A stretch of DNA of 64,000 nucleotides from Eucalyptus grandis (Eukaryota; Streptophyta; Magnoliopsida; Myrtales; Myrtaceae): the NCBI RefSeq assembly GCF_016545825.1, contig NC_052614.1, positions 5,846,559-5,910,558 on the forward strand, in the 5' to 3' direction. The first letter of the stretch is position 1, and every line of letters begins with the position of its first letter. Position numbers and translations under genes: made by a program. The notes below the pieces were generated by a model. The model was given only the letters and a program-made list of their open reading frames with translations. It was not told where the DNA came from and did no database searches. This document shows positions 35,488 to 46,815 of this stretch, piece after piece.

Positions 35488-37159
35488 AAAAAAAATCCTA
35501 AACATTTTCACTTCATGTCAATTGAGTCAATCCGACCGATTTTGTTTGGAAAATACTGATGTAAATGCCGATGGTGCTGCATAGGACCAACAACTAACAT
35601 GGACAATTTTCATAATATTTTAATATTTTTGAATTTTTTTTTTTTTTTTCTTTCCTTTTTTTTTTTTTTTTTTTTTTTTTGGCTTCATTCTTTTCCTTTT
35701 GTCGATGGCCAGCCGGCTGGCCTCACATGCCACAAGCGAGGTCCAACCAAGCAAGAGCGAGCCCTCATAAAGGGAGCCATCACCTAGGCATGGCTCGGCG
35801 AGGGTCAGCCTCACTCAGGCTAGATCTAGCAAGGCCAGCCCTCACCCAAGACAAGGCAGCCTCGTTGGGTGTTGGTCGATTTTTTTCTCCATAAAGCTTT
35901 GAAACAGGCTCAGTCAATATGTGGTGTTGAGAAAGCTAAATAAAATGTGTTATGATGAAAGGTAAGCCTTATCATACAAACCCTTATACATTAAGAGATG
36001 AGAATTGAAAATTTCCATGATGTTTAAACCCTTTGAGCCTAAATGTTAAAAGGATTTCTCTCAAAATTAACCCTATCAAGAGCCACCCCACACAAGGGCC
36101 AAATGGAGGTAAGGGTGACTTTTTTTTTTTTTTTTTTTGGTCAGTCCTACTTTACTCTTATTACAACTCTTAATTTTTTGTTTTACCTTCTTGTAGAAGG
36201 TAGGAACTAAAACCCACATAAGATACTAAATCGTTCTCATCCCAACCCTCTAAGAATATGAGGATTTAAACATCCCAATTCCCCCTTCTCATGCGAGAAG
36301 AATGGTCACTAGGGTAAACTCCAGTGATTAGGTAATGGTGACATTATAAGGTGAAATGAATAGAATTTTCTTGCTTTCACTTGTACCAATCTATAAATCT
36401 CTCTAATGCAAACGAACTTAAATGTGAATTTAAGTGCCTTAAAGTGATGAAGAGATCCAACCAAAAAAAAAAAACAAATGTGATGAAGAACATCCATTTC
36501 TCTCTTATACTCACTTTTATCCGTTGTTAGCCCTATTGAGTTTGCAAATTCATTTTTCAAACTCAGTTTCATTCCCCAGAGCAAGGTAAATGGATTATGA
36601 TATTGAGACAACACGATCTAGATTGATGGCTTAAGATGAAGACCCGAGAGTCCAAAATGCTAAATCAAGAGCGGATGTAACCGCAAAATTAGAGTCAGAT
36701 GAGTCTTTTGCTCTTCTGCAAGTAAATGTTTTAGCGAATAATCTTTTATACTCACTTTTCCGCATTTCCTCCACCTTATGTTTTCTTCAATTATAATAAT
36801 ACACGCACGCATGCATTCTGTTTATTATAGTCCTTGTTCAATAAAATAAATAAATAAAGGAATGTGACCCATTCCTTTTTTCTTAAATTTTGCATCGGAT
36901 AATTAATAAATAATGTACATTAGTTTATAGCTGCCACTATAATTTAAAACACTCGTTCCAGTCTCGCCACTGTTTAAAGTTTGCGGATAACTCCAAAAGA
37001 AGAAATAAATTAAGGAAAAAAGTATATATTGTTTTTGCCCTAATCCGTATCACCAACCTTTATATGCTTCTCTTGCTTCGTCCATCCATGGTTACCAACT
37101 GAAAGTCTGCAACCATACAGTCCCCAGAGAAAAACCCTACAAAATGTAAAGGGGGAAAA
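35488..37159 (+). other. Intergenic: T-tracts and unassigned repeats
   Basis: I see no coding homology. There are long T runs (35636-35680, broken by a few C, and 36119-36138), an A run near 36462-36473, and a GC-rich patch (35700-35880) with repeated GCCAGCC/CTCGCC-like words that resembles a patch at 58410-58460. The patch next to a T tract could be an old retroposon, but I cannot define its ends. Confidence 0.5.
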
Positions 37160-37750
37160 ATGCTGGTGCAAATTGATTCTGGAGAACCCTTTTCTCATTT
37201 CGATGTTCTCGAGTCCATTCGCTATCATCTTCTTGACGGCAACATGTACAGTTAGTCCTCGAGCTACACCGGCTTTTTGGTCACGGAGAGCTGGAGCGAA
37301 GACCTCCCGCTAAGTGTCGACGACTCCAAGCACATGATTGTGTACGGTGCACTGCGTGATGCACTCAACTCGAAGTGGGTCCCCTTCAATTTAACAGCTT
37401 GATTTTGAAGCACGGTGCTGGTTGGTCATGCCATCATCAATGATATGTCGGAGGAGAAGGGCTGGCGAAGAAGGCGGAAGAAACGCGCTATAGAGGTGAG
37501 GAGGAGGCCATAAGGCAAATACGCTGCGGAGATAAAAGACCCCAAGAAGAGTGGAGCCCGGATTTGGCTCGGGACCTATGAGACCCTTGAGGATGCGGCA
37601 TTGGCCTACGACCAGGCTGCTTTTAAAATGCAGGGGTCTAAGGCCAAGCTCAACTTCTCTCACCTCATCGGATGAGCTGAGTACAAGCCCATTAGAGTCA
37701 GCCCCTGGCGCCAGTTGGCTGAGCCTTGCTCGCGACGGTGGCTCGGTTAG
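37160..37750 (+). pseudogene. AP2/ERF transcription factor pseudogene (ERF group IX-like)
   Basis: It would have encoded a nuclear ethylene-response-type factor binding GCC-box promoters. The N-terminal part has LESIRYHLLDG, then LVTESWSEDLPLSVDDS and VYGALRDALNSKWVPF, typical of ERF1/ERF2-like proteins. The AP2 domain is from about 37480: RRRP, a TAA where the invariant Trp of the WG motif should be, [39 protein letters not shown] and [13 protein letters not shown]. Other lesions are TAG at 37253, TGA at 37400 and a frameshift just before RRRP. The start at 37160 is tentative. No intact ERF copy is in the window. Confidence 0.85.
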
Positions 37751-38099
37751 GACTTCTAAATGACTATAGATGGATTTATGGAATGATATGACATTCCAAC
37801 TTCCACAATGTAGCCTTACTTGACCTTTGCGGACACGTTAATTATGCAGGCTGTCTGTCTTTGTATCCCACGTGTAATCACTACCATGGACTATCTTATT
37901 CTATATTATTAAGAGAACATCTCAACTTTCAAATGATCGTGATAATGTTTTAATCCCTTCTCGAGGAAAAGAATAGCGAGTTGATGAGGAGGAGAGATCA
38001 GATGAAGGGGTAATTTTATTTCAATACACGCCCTAACATTAATTATGGTTAAGCCACAGTAAATATTCTAACGTTATTCTTTCTCTTAGTATGAAGATC
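37751..38099 (+). other. Intergenic, nothing recognised
   Basis: This unique-looking AT-rich sequence lies between the ERF pseudogene and a SINE. I see no gene or repeat in it. Confidence 0.5.
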
Positions 38100-38109
38100 A
38101 ACAGTTGTG

Positions 38110-38311
38110 ACCACCGGCCACGGTGGCTCCACTAGCTAAGACTCTACTAATCCTCAACGAAGATGTGAAGGGTTCAAAACCCAGGAGAGGCGCTAGGTGT
38201 ATTAAGTGTGACTCAGGTGTGGTGGGTCCTCCTACTTAAGTGTCACCTTGGGGTTTACGGCGCGGCTGTCGACTGCAAGCCAGTTCCTCCAAAGACAAAA
38301 AAAAAAAAAAA
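38110..38311 (+). mobile_element. tRNA-derived SINE with A tail
   Basis: The roughly 200-bp sequence has an A-box-like TGGCTCCACTAGCTAAG, a good B box GGGTTCAAAACCC about 35 bases on, and a 3' A run (38297-38313). It is flanked by the perfect 10-bp duplication AACAGTTGTG (38100-38109 and 38312-38321). These are the marks of RNA polymerase III-transcribed SINEs mobilised by LINE machinery. Confidence 0.88.
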
Positions 38312-38321
38312 AACAGTTGTG

Positions 38322-40394
38322 GACCATTCACCCCGTTTAATGTGACATTTTCAAAATTCAACCCTATTCAGAATACGATAAGGGGTTTACTTCTATCAAT
38401 GCGCAATTAGTAGAATTAGACTTTAAATTGGTTCGTGAACCATTCAAGAGTATTAAAGCTATTGGAAAAGATAATTTAGGATTTCGATGCGGAAGACTAG
38501 AGAACTCAAACTTGGATTGATGATTTGACCATAAGGATCGATGAGAGATAATATTAAGTTATTTCACACCGATCCGGGAACAATTATAGATCAATTCAAT
38601 AATAGTATATAATCGAATTGCGGGTTATTCCGCACAATTACTATATTAACTTCAAACAACCCTAAACCAATTTTGAAGCAAGCAATTGACCCCTCACAAT
38701 TACATGATAGTCGAGGATCATCCATGAATTGAGGATTGATATTGAATCAACCACAAGTCAAACTCGCCAAAACCCCTAAAAGATGCCCATTGGTTTTAAT
38801 TATGATAAGTCACATTTGATAGATTTCAATTACATCTAGTTAAGGATATCATACTTTAAAGGATTAAGTGACCACCATTGGACATTGCTTCATCGAATTC
38901 TTTAATTACTAGTAAACCCCAAATTTTTGGATAAGTGAAATTGGGCCGAAAATTGGAAGCCCAATGGGCTGCACACCCAAGTTACGGCCAAATTGGATGA
39001 GTTAAGTCCAAATCCAAGCCCTCTATGCATGAATAGTGTACATACTACTGGACCTTCACTATTTTCCAATTTTATAGGGCTTTCTGTGTTTTGAATCTCA
39101 CAAAACTTCCTTAATGAAAGTTGTTCAAAAAATATTGATCTAAAACATGCTCTAATTTCAGATTTTTCTGAGGTAAATGGTTGGTACGAAAGCCTATTCT
39201 TTTACTGCGTAAAAACTGCCCCAATGCAATAAAAATGGTGTTTTGTTCGTCTTCTCGATTTTTTATAAAAAATTTCCTTTGAAATATGAACATGTTTCAT
39301 TCACAAAAGTTGTAGATGACATCCATGCCTACAACATACTAAAATTTCAATGTTTTTTTATGAAGATTTTCATATTGAAATGGGTTTTCTTCTGTGTTCA
39401 TTAAGACTATTAAACGGACAAGATTTTTGGGTTGTATTCGGTCTTTTCTGCTCTTAATAAAAATTGATTTATGCTTGGATTCCTTATTAAAAATGTTAGT
39501 TGAAGTGCTCTCTACAACATATTAACTTTTTATAATTTTTCGAATCCGGTAATGATAATTATTTTGAAAATTGCACAAAACCATTCTTCACATTGGAAGA
39601 AGAGACATGCCCAAAGAGTGGGCGGCCTAAGAGGGGGCGGCCAAGGGAGTCCCATGGACCCTCCAAGCCCACTAATCCTTTTTTTCATAAAATACTGACA
39701 TTTAATACAACCAACTACGTGAATAGTGCACAATCTTGATAAAATGACTGAAATGTCATTTCATTGGACTAAGGACAAAAGGACAAAGTGGGAAATTATA
39801 TATGGAGGTTACGATACAAGTAAGAGTGGGCATCCAAGAGCTTGAGAGAAGCCACCTAGCCTACCTAACTACCCTAAACCTAAGCCTATCCATTCAAGTG
39901 CCTAAATCCCCTCATTAATGTAAGAATTTTTCCCTCTTAAACAAGTTACCTTGATTGATTGATGAGAGTCCAAGAAGATGTGGATTTGATGGGCATTAAA
40001 GAGCAAGATTTCTCTTTTGTCTCTCTTCTTCCTCTTGCCCCAAACCGACGGCCATCCTCCCTCCCTCTCATTCTCTCTCCCATTTCTTTGCTTTTATTCT
40101 CAATCTCACTATTCTCTCCCTCTTTGCCATAGCTGAACCTCCCCTCATCCATTTGCATATCTTTTGCAAGCTTTTATCTTCATTTTCCCTTTGTTTTTCT
40201 ATTAACGATGACCGTCCTTTGAACCTTGACACTGCACCACCCTCCGCACGCCATTTCCGTCACTGTAACCAAGCTTTGAAGCTGAGAAGGCCACTACCTA
40301 GCCCCCACAGCAACTCCCTCTTGCTCATTTCTTCTTCGGTTTGGTCCCCCGTGAAGTCCAAAGGCCATGTCGATGCCAAGCCATTGCTAGACCA
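38322..40394 (+). other. Intergenic, unassigned, possibly old LTR sequence
   Basis: I recognise no coding homology. Short ORFs here lack family motifs. The 39500-40390 part goes from T-rich through a CT-rich, leader-like stretch (40000-40130), as many plant LTR ends and leaders do, but I found no second copy, primer-binding site or TSD in the window. Confidence 0.4.
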
Positions 40395-42000
40395 CCTATC
40401 ACTACCAACCCCTCATAGGAGAAAATAGATTTAAATGTATTGCCTAAAGGATGGAGCTAAGGCACATAATTAGGCACGAACTCTCCCAAGACCATACATT
40501 GCCCAACATTGGGGTGTTCTTAAGAATTTCATAATAAAGAGTCGCCACTAGCCTATTAGGGTCAACTAGAAACCAAATGAGACATGGGAGTGTACCTCAC
40601 TTCCTATGCAACTAGAGAATCTAGGGTCGATGACTTAATTATACTAATTAACCAATTAGTGCCATTGCGTTTTTTAATCTTATTCATTTTAAAAAGGATT
40701 TTTGTTAGGCAATTTGGATTAACTTTTGACCAATCCATTAACATGTGAGATGATCATGTGGGTGCACAATGATTAAAATAACAATTAGTAACCAAGGAAA
40801 ACATTAAATAAATTGCATAGGAGAGCAAAGATTTAATACTTTAGAGAAGACAAATGCTAATCCTAACTAGACTAAAGAGAAGCCAAACTCACTGCATCAA
40901 TATTGTGCATTTAAATGCATTTGTCCCTAAGGACAATTGAAACTCTTAGGTAAAGCCCTAGAGGCTTAGTCAAACTTAAACATAATTTTAAATTTGAATA
41001 CTTCCATTTTTTAGGGAAAAAAATAGACCGAAAGGTTGATTTTAACATTTTTGAAGATTTTTTAATTTTCTTAGAATCTTTTTGAATTTTTCGATTTTTT
41101 TAAGAAAAAATAAATTTTCGAATTTCCCCTAAAAAAACTAGATATTACAATTGTTTGAAACTTAACAAAAAAAAATCGATTTTTTTAATGTTTCCAAAAT
41201 TTTGAATTTTCGGAGGAGTTTTTGAAATTTTATTATTTTTCGATTTTTAAATTTTTTTTAAATTTTTAAATTTGTTGAGATTTTTAATATTATAATATTC
41301 GAGGGAGCGGGTTCGGATCGGAAGAACCCGATCCGACCCGCTGACGTAGCCCAAACCCCGATCCGACCTAGTGGGATAAAAAGATTTTTAATTTTTAAGA
41401 TTTTTTTAAATCTTTTAAATTTAATATTTTTCTTTCTTTTTTCTCCACGCCTTTCGTCTTCTTCCTATTTCGTCTTCTTCTACTGCACTTTCTTTTCTGC
41501 CACCCCTCCTTCCTGAAGCAAATTTTTTTTTTTTAACTTTTGGGTGCACTTTTTCTCTTGCTTTTTCTTTTGTTTTTAATTGCCTCTTCACCTTCGTGCG
41601 TTCTACTCCCCTACGTCTTCTTAACACCGACACTTCTTTGGCCGCTACACAGGGCATCGACGCCGAAAGTCTGGTGACAACATCGGGTTTGGCCCACTGA
41701 CCCAGCTCGCGACCTGCTACACCAGTTACGACGGAGGTGGTGCAGCAGCAAGATGCCGCGTTTCTGAAGTCCAACCCAGGCGCGACGGCGCTGCCTTGAC
41801 CAAGCCAAGCCTAATGCTTAGCCCTCGTCCGACCGGTGGCGACTCGATGGCCACAAGAGCCGCCACCTATGCCCCGGAACAGAAGAGATCCGCGGCCGCT
41901 CGTGGGTCGCCACAAGAGCGGCCGCGGGTCGAGTGGAGTGGCTATGCCCGGGACGTTAAAAAATCACAGGAAAACCTCGACTAGGTGGGACGGTGCCTAA
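40395..42000 (-). repeat. Decayed LTR of family L2 (minus orientation)
   Basis: Reading right to left, the 40410-40790 part matches the last 500 bp of the solo LTRs at 15810-17937 and 43852-45946 (for example GAGTCGCCACTAGCCTATT and its surroundings, and CTCACTTCCTA). Upstream on the minus strand come the AT-rich zone (41000-41290), the CCCGATCCGACCCG motif (about 41325) and a GC-rich patch (41640-41990), in the same order as in the intact LTRs. No clean ends or TSD were found; both borders are approximate. Confidence 0.6.
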
Positions 42001-42439
42001 ATGACGAAACAGGACTGGATCTCATTCAGACATTTTACCGAACAGGTGGAGTGCTCTATCGAAACTAAAAATTCTCGGCCCAAGAAAGATCGGGATCCGC
42101 ATCGGGACTCTCGATGGCTAAACCAGGACGCTCACAACAGGCGATGCCCAGAGCTCGCGTGAGTCGAGCGGTCGCAAGCTCCGGCCCGGTATGCTCGAAA
42201 ATATGGCGAAAAGAGGGTTGGGGCTTACCGGTTTGGCTCAAGGGCGTCGCTGGGAGAGGTCGGCGGACGGTGGTGGAGTGTGGTTGAGTCGCTAGATAAG
42301 GCTCTCTTGTACTCGACCCTCGGTCTCTCTCTGGATTCTCTCTCGACCAAGGCAAAAACTGAGCCTCCCTCACTCCCTCGAGCTCACACTCTCTCAAGCT
42401 CGCTTTCCTCTTATGCCCGCTCCTTCTCACGACTCCAAT
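42001..42439 (+). other. Intergenic GC/CT-rich stretch
   Basis: It may be more decayed LTR. Overlapping ORFs on both strands are low-complexity and lack known motifs. Confidence 0.4.
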
Positions 42440-43160
42440 TGGGCTATATCAACGAGGCAGTGAACCTGGATTCAAGCCTCCAGATATTAACGGCGAATCT
42501 GTATCCGCTGTGCCCGCAACCGGAACTAGCTATGGGCATGGTCTGACACCTGGACGATGGCCTATTGACCATCCTCATGCAGAATGGAATTGGTGGCCTT
42601 CCAGTGCACCTCAGCTGGAAGTGGGTCGAAGTCGATCCCATTCCAAACGCCGTTTTGGCCAACAGTGGTGGTCACCTCGAGGTACATAGGTAGGAATTAA
42701 TGTTTCATCTTTCAAATCTCCCCCATAAATTTTGCAAGGGAGGTCCAATTTGTTTCAAATTTTGGTGTGTGAAGTGTAAAGTGTGCCTTGGTTTATAGAT
42801 GCAGATACGACAGAGGTCTTTATGGAAGGGACATTGTTATTACACGTAAACTATGGTACATATAGTTCTTCTCATTACCATAAAGCTTATTTGCAACTAA
42901 CTTTTTCTTTTTCTCAACACTTTTCAGGCAAGGCTATGAGCAATGGGAAATACAAGAGCATTCTGCATCGAGCTGTCATGAACAAGGCTATCAATCTCTC
43001 TATCTAGTGGACCGTCGCTGGACACTGTTGTCATGCCAGTGGAGCAGCTAGTGGATGGCGAGAACAACTGAACCGTGGACAACTAGATGAAGTACAAGGA
43101 CTACTTGGAACTTCAACAGAGCAACACACCAGATGGGAAATCGGGCCTAGAATGGGTAAA
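42440..43160 (+). pseudogene. 2-oxoglutarate/Fe(II) dioxygenase pseudogene (F3H/DMR6-like)
   Basis: This is the C-terminal half of a cytosolic 2OG-dependent dioxygenase. Exon 1 has LQILTANLYPLCPQPELAMG, the iron-binding HxD written as HLDDGLL (normally HSDHGLL), LMQNGIGGLPV and VDPIPNAVLANSGGHLE, and ends at a plausible donor (GAG/GTACAT at 42681). After a 246-bp intron ending TTTTCAG at 42927, exon 2 has MSNGKYKSILHRAVM with the third iron-ligand His and the RxS-type stretch. The tail, KYKDYLELQQSN, is shifted. Lesions are a TGA at 42543 before the HxD, a TAG at 43005 and frameshifts after it. The N-terminal half is missing. Sequence style suggests the flavanone-3-hydroxylase/DMR6-like group, but the substrate cannot be told. 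Confidence 0.85.
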
Positions 43161-43479
43161 GATATAATTTTGTGCAGCCTGAACTATTATACTGTATTAT
43201 GTAAAAAGTGCACGTGTGACTAGGTTCTCCTTCTCGACTGTTTAAACTCTCTGAAGTGCAACCTCATTGAACATTTAATATATTGTGATGCAAGGTACAA
43301 GCGCCAACAGCACTCATGAATGTAAACTGATCCTTTCTGTAATGTAAAGTTCTTGATATAATAAATGGAAGTGATAACTTCATAATGTTAGATTAAACAC
43401 CATCAGTTTTTTGTGCTATACCAAATCATGATGGTTGGTCAGCAGGAGCTAGCAGATTTGTCTGTCTAGATTTTACTGG
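43161..43479 (+). other. 3' flank of dioxygenase pseudogene
   Basis: This noncoding stretch has a possible polyadenylation signal AATAAA (near 43360). Nothing else is recognised. Confidence 0.4.
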
Positions 43480-43851
43480 AAATGGTCATTTAATTAGGCT
43501 GAAAATCTTGGGTACTCGCCGAAACTTGAAGAACTTGTTTTGAATATAATCTCCTCTAAGGAATAACTGAACTAGTTAGGCTGAGGCAATGCGCTCTACC
43601 CCAAGCATCATAACCATAGAGGCATCCCGGGCCTATGATTGGGATGGCTAAATACTGGACCGATGAAATCCGAGTCTATTCAGTATCGATGGCATACCGA
43701 GAGGGTTTATAACCACAATATTCAATTATCACATAGAAGTATTAGTTCTTGAAGCAAATTTAAGCATAATTCAGATGTTTCAGTAGAGGACTCACTATGT
43801 TCGGACAGCTCCCTTAGTCTCTGTGTTTGGTTCCTTCCCTCTTATTACGTC

Positions 43852-45946
43852 TGTTGACACCTAATTTTTATTTTCCAATATATAAAAAATTAGAGAAAAA
43901 AAACGAAAAAGAAAAGGAACAAAACAACAAAAAATAGAAAAAAGACATGGAAGGGGCCGGGATGGATTTCGCCTTGGCCCGGCCCATGCCGCTTTCTCCC
44001 TCCTCCATTTTCGGTGAAACCCTAGCAATAGAAGAAACAGAGGGGGATCGGGGGCAGGGGCGGCAGACCGGCAAGGAGGGGAGAAAGAAAGCAACAGCGG
44101 GGCAAAAAAAAAAAGCAAAAACAGAGAGAGAGGGAGCAGGAAGGAAGGAGCCTCAGCGGCTCCGCCCCGCGGCCGCGGGAAGCCTTCACTGCGTCGGCCG
44201 CCACACGGCGGAGCCGCTCGTCCGCGAGCACAGCGCCACCACCGCCGCGCCCCAAGCCACCTCGCTACAGCCCGTGCCGTCGCTCGCCCGCCTCCACCTA
44301 CAATCCAACGCCGCCGCAAAGAACCCGCTGCAACCGGCTCCGTCGCTAACGCCGCAAAGTGACCACCGCGGCTCGAAGCCGTGATGCCGCTGCAGCACCC
44401 GCGCCGCGACGACCATCGCGCCAAAGCAATCGAAGCTCGAGAGAGAGAGCTCACGGAAGAGCAAACCGGAAAGAGAGAGAGAGAGAGAGAGAGAGAGGCG
44501 GCTCCGCCCCCGCGGCCGCTCGAAGCATTCGCCGTGCCAACCGCCTCACGGCGGAGCCGCTCGTCCACAAGCACCGCGCCACCACCGCTGCGCCCCGACT
44601 CGCCTGCAGCCCGAGCTTCCGCAACCCCCCTGCTGCAACTGTAACGATCAACAGCCCGCCCTGCCGGCCCGCGACGCCACCGTTGTTGCCGCCGTCTCTG
44701 CTCGACACTAGCAGCCCGTGCCGGCCACCGCTCCTCGGCCGCCCTGCCCGCGCCGCCGTGACCAACTTCCGGCATCGGCCACCGCTCCTCGCCGCGAAGA
44801 AACCTTTGGGTTTCGGCCACAAACGGGTCGCGCAAGGCGGGCTCGGTCCGATCAACCGGGTAGGGTTTTTGGCGTATTGGGCTGGGCATACTTGGGTCGG
44901 GCTTGGTTTATTTTTGCATGTGGGCTTGTAGGCTTGTGGGCCTGGTCTCATGCGGGCTTAGGGACTTATGGACTAGTGGGCTTAGGAACTTAGGGAATTG
45001 TGGGTTTCTTTTTAAAAAAAAAATAAAAGAGATTGGGCCCATTTGGTTGGGCCCAATCCGAACCGAGAAAGGCCCGACCAAGGTTGGTCGGGCTGGTTCG
45101 GCCTTGCCCCCACTTGGACCGAACCAGGTCCGGTCGAAGACCGGACCCGATCCGATTTGATCGGGTCGGGTCGAACCGAACCCGACCCGGTTCACATTTT
45201 TAAATCAAAAATTAATTTTAAAAATTAAAAAATATTAAAAAATATTTTCTTTTAAAATTAAAAAATTAAAAATTTTAAAGTAAAAAATTTAAAAAAAAAC
45301 TTAATTTTTTAAAAATATTAAAAACAAATTTAAATTTAAATTTTTTTATATAAAAAAATTAATTAAAAAAATTAAAAATTTCGAAAATCCGAAAATGATG
45401 GGATTTGATTAGGAATTGCCATGTATTGTCATTTTAGCGTAATTAGACTTTTATGTGCTCGTATATTGATTATGTTGCATGTTTAATTTGTAAATCTAAT
45501 TATGTTTGATTGCATGTGTTTAATTTTATGGCAATTAGAATCTTGATAATTATGATGTTTACTTTAATGATTGTGCACCCGCATGATCACCTCATATGTT
45601 AGTGGATAAGTATAAAATTAATCCAAACTGTCTGACAAAAATCATTTTGTTAAAATGAACAAGATTAGGTACCGAAAGGGCACTAATTGATTAATTAGTG
45701 TAATCAAGTCCCCGAACCTAGATTCTCTGGTTGCGTAGGAAGTGATGTATACTCCCATACCTCACTTGGTTTCTAGCCGACCCCAATAGGCTAGTGGCGA
45801 CTCCTTTTGTGCAAAATTTCTAAAGAATATCCCAATGTCACGCGGGGTATGGGCTTGGGAGAGCCCACGCCTGATCTTGAGCCTTAGGCCCGTCCTTTAG
45901 GCAATACCCCTAAACCTGTTCCCTCCCCCGAGGGTAGGTCGCAACA
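43852..45946 (+). mobile_element. Solo LTR (family L2, copy 2, 2095 bp)
   Basis: TGTTGACACCTAATTTTT to GGTAGGTCGCAACA, flanked by the perfect duplication ACGTC (43847-43851 and 45947-45951). The first 230 bp and the last 1.15 kb match copy 1 at 15810-17937, but the GC-rich core (44100-44780) does not align well. No retroelement coding lies inside. It splits the decayed receptor-kinase copy. Confidence 0.92.
44150..44612 (+). repeat. Spaced direct duplication in LTR core
   Basis: A segment of about 115 bp (44150-44270) recurs at 44498-44612, including the shared ACGGCGGAGCCGCTCGTCC and GCGCCACCACCGC, with about 20% differences. A (GA)n microsatellite (about 44473-44499) lies just before the second copy. 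Confidence 0.8.
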
Positions 45947-46130
45947 ACGTCAGAAACATCTTAGTGAATCAAAGTCCAATATCTTCAGGTTCATCGCAAT
46001 ATCAACTAGAATAGCTCCGTTCTCATTGCCTTGATGATAGTGAACTGTTTAGGCCAATCTAGTGATTGCAATGGGTTGTGCCCATTGACTACAGTAGCAA
46101 GGAGGTCAGTCAATCTCATTCCCACCCAAT

Positions 46131-46815
46131 TCCTACTTCTTTATGCATTTTCCAACACCTCTATGATGTGTAAGATTTCAGTTCTTATTCTGTTAGTCTA
46201 GAGTCCCAAAAATGGCTATTAAGATGATACAAGAATCTTTCAATTGTAGCCAACAGTTTTGGGAAGTCAATTCCTTTTCCTTTTCCCCTGTTTTAGGTGC
46301 ATTTGAGCTTGTTGATGTCACCGTAATGCACACTGTGATTTGAAGGACATGGTTATATTGGCATGATAGAATAGAAGAAACATCACTGTGCAGATCTTGA
46401 CAGAGCAACAGTTTTAGTACTGATTACGATCTCGCTTGTAGTTATGGCCACTTTTTCCCTAATTTATAATTTTGTCAATTCAAACTGAATCAGACATTGA
46501 AACATTAAGGATTATTTCAAAAATGTGAGTTTACTTCTCTAAGCTCACGGATATTCTTAATAAGGTATTCAAGGGTTTCTTTGCTAGAATATCATACCAA
46601 GAAAAGACTCTGAAATTTTCACTATGTGGTCCGTGTACACATTCTTCGTTTTTTGATCGGAATCCAGCAAATTTTGGAAGAACAAAAGGCACAATCTTTC
46701 ACATGTCCCCGTAAGGTCTTTCAATTCCAGATTAAGAGATGACTCTCATACAAATGCCATGATCCTCTCGTATTCATATGGGATCAATATAAACATAATT
46801 GAAATTTCAGAAATA
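46131..46815 (+). other. Intergenic, 3' flank of the receptor kinase
   Basis: I find no coding homology. The right part should include the 3' untranslated region of the kinase gene, which reads leftwards; no canonical AATAAA is obvious on that strand. Confidence 0.5.

Larger units (their letters stand above)
43480..46130 (-). pseudogene. Decayed S-domain receptor kinase copy, split by solo LTR
   Basis: Two blocks on the minus strand align with late exons of the intact kinase at 46816-50813. Block 43530-43670 matches the last exon (the LPQP region next to MML). Block 43741-43851 matches the intron/exon border before the DFG exon. The sequence is cut at 43851 by an LTR and continues at 45947-46090, matching the exon that encodes the HRD-DFG part (KISDFGL region and the upstream I-I-N-G region). 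All blocks carry stops and indels. It is a tandem duplicate of the neighbouring gene that lost function. Confidence 0.75.

Noticed and set aside
43861..44889. 342-codon open frame on the minus strand in solo LTR copy 2
   Set aside because: It is Ala/Arg/Ser-rich low complexity with no domain, arises from GC-rich DNA where several frames are open at once, and is not shared with copy 1.
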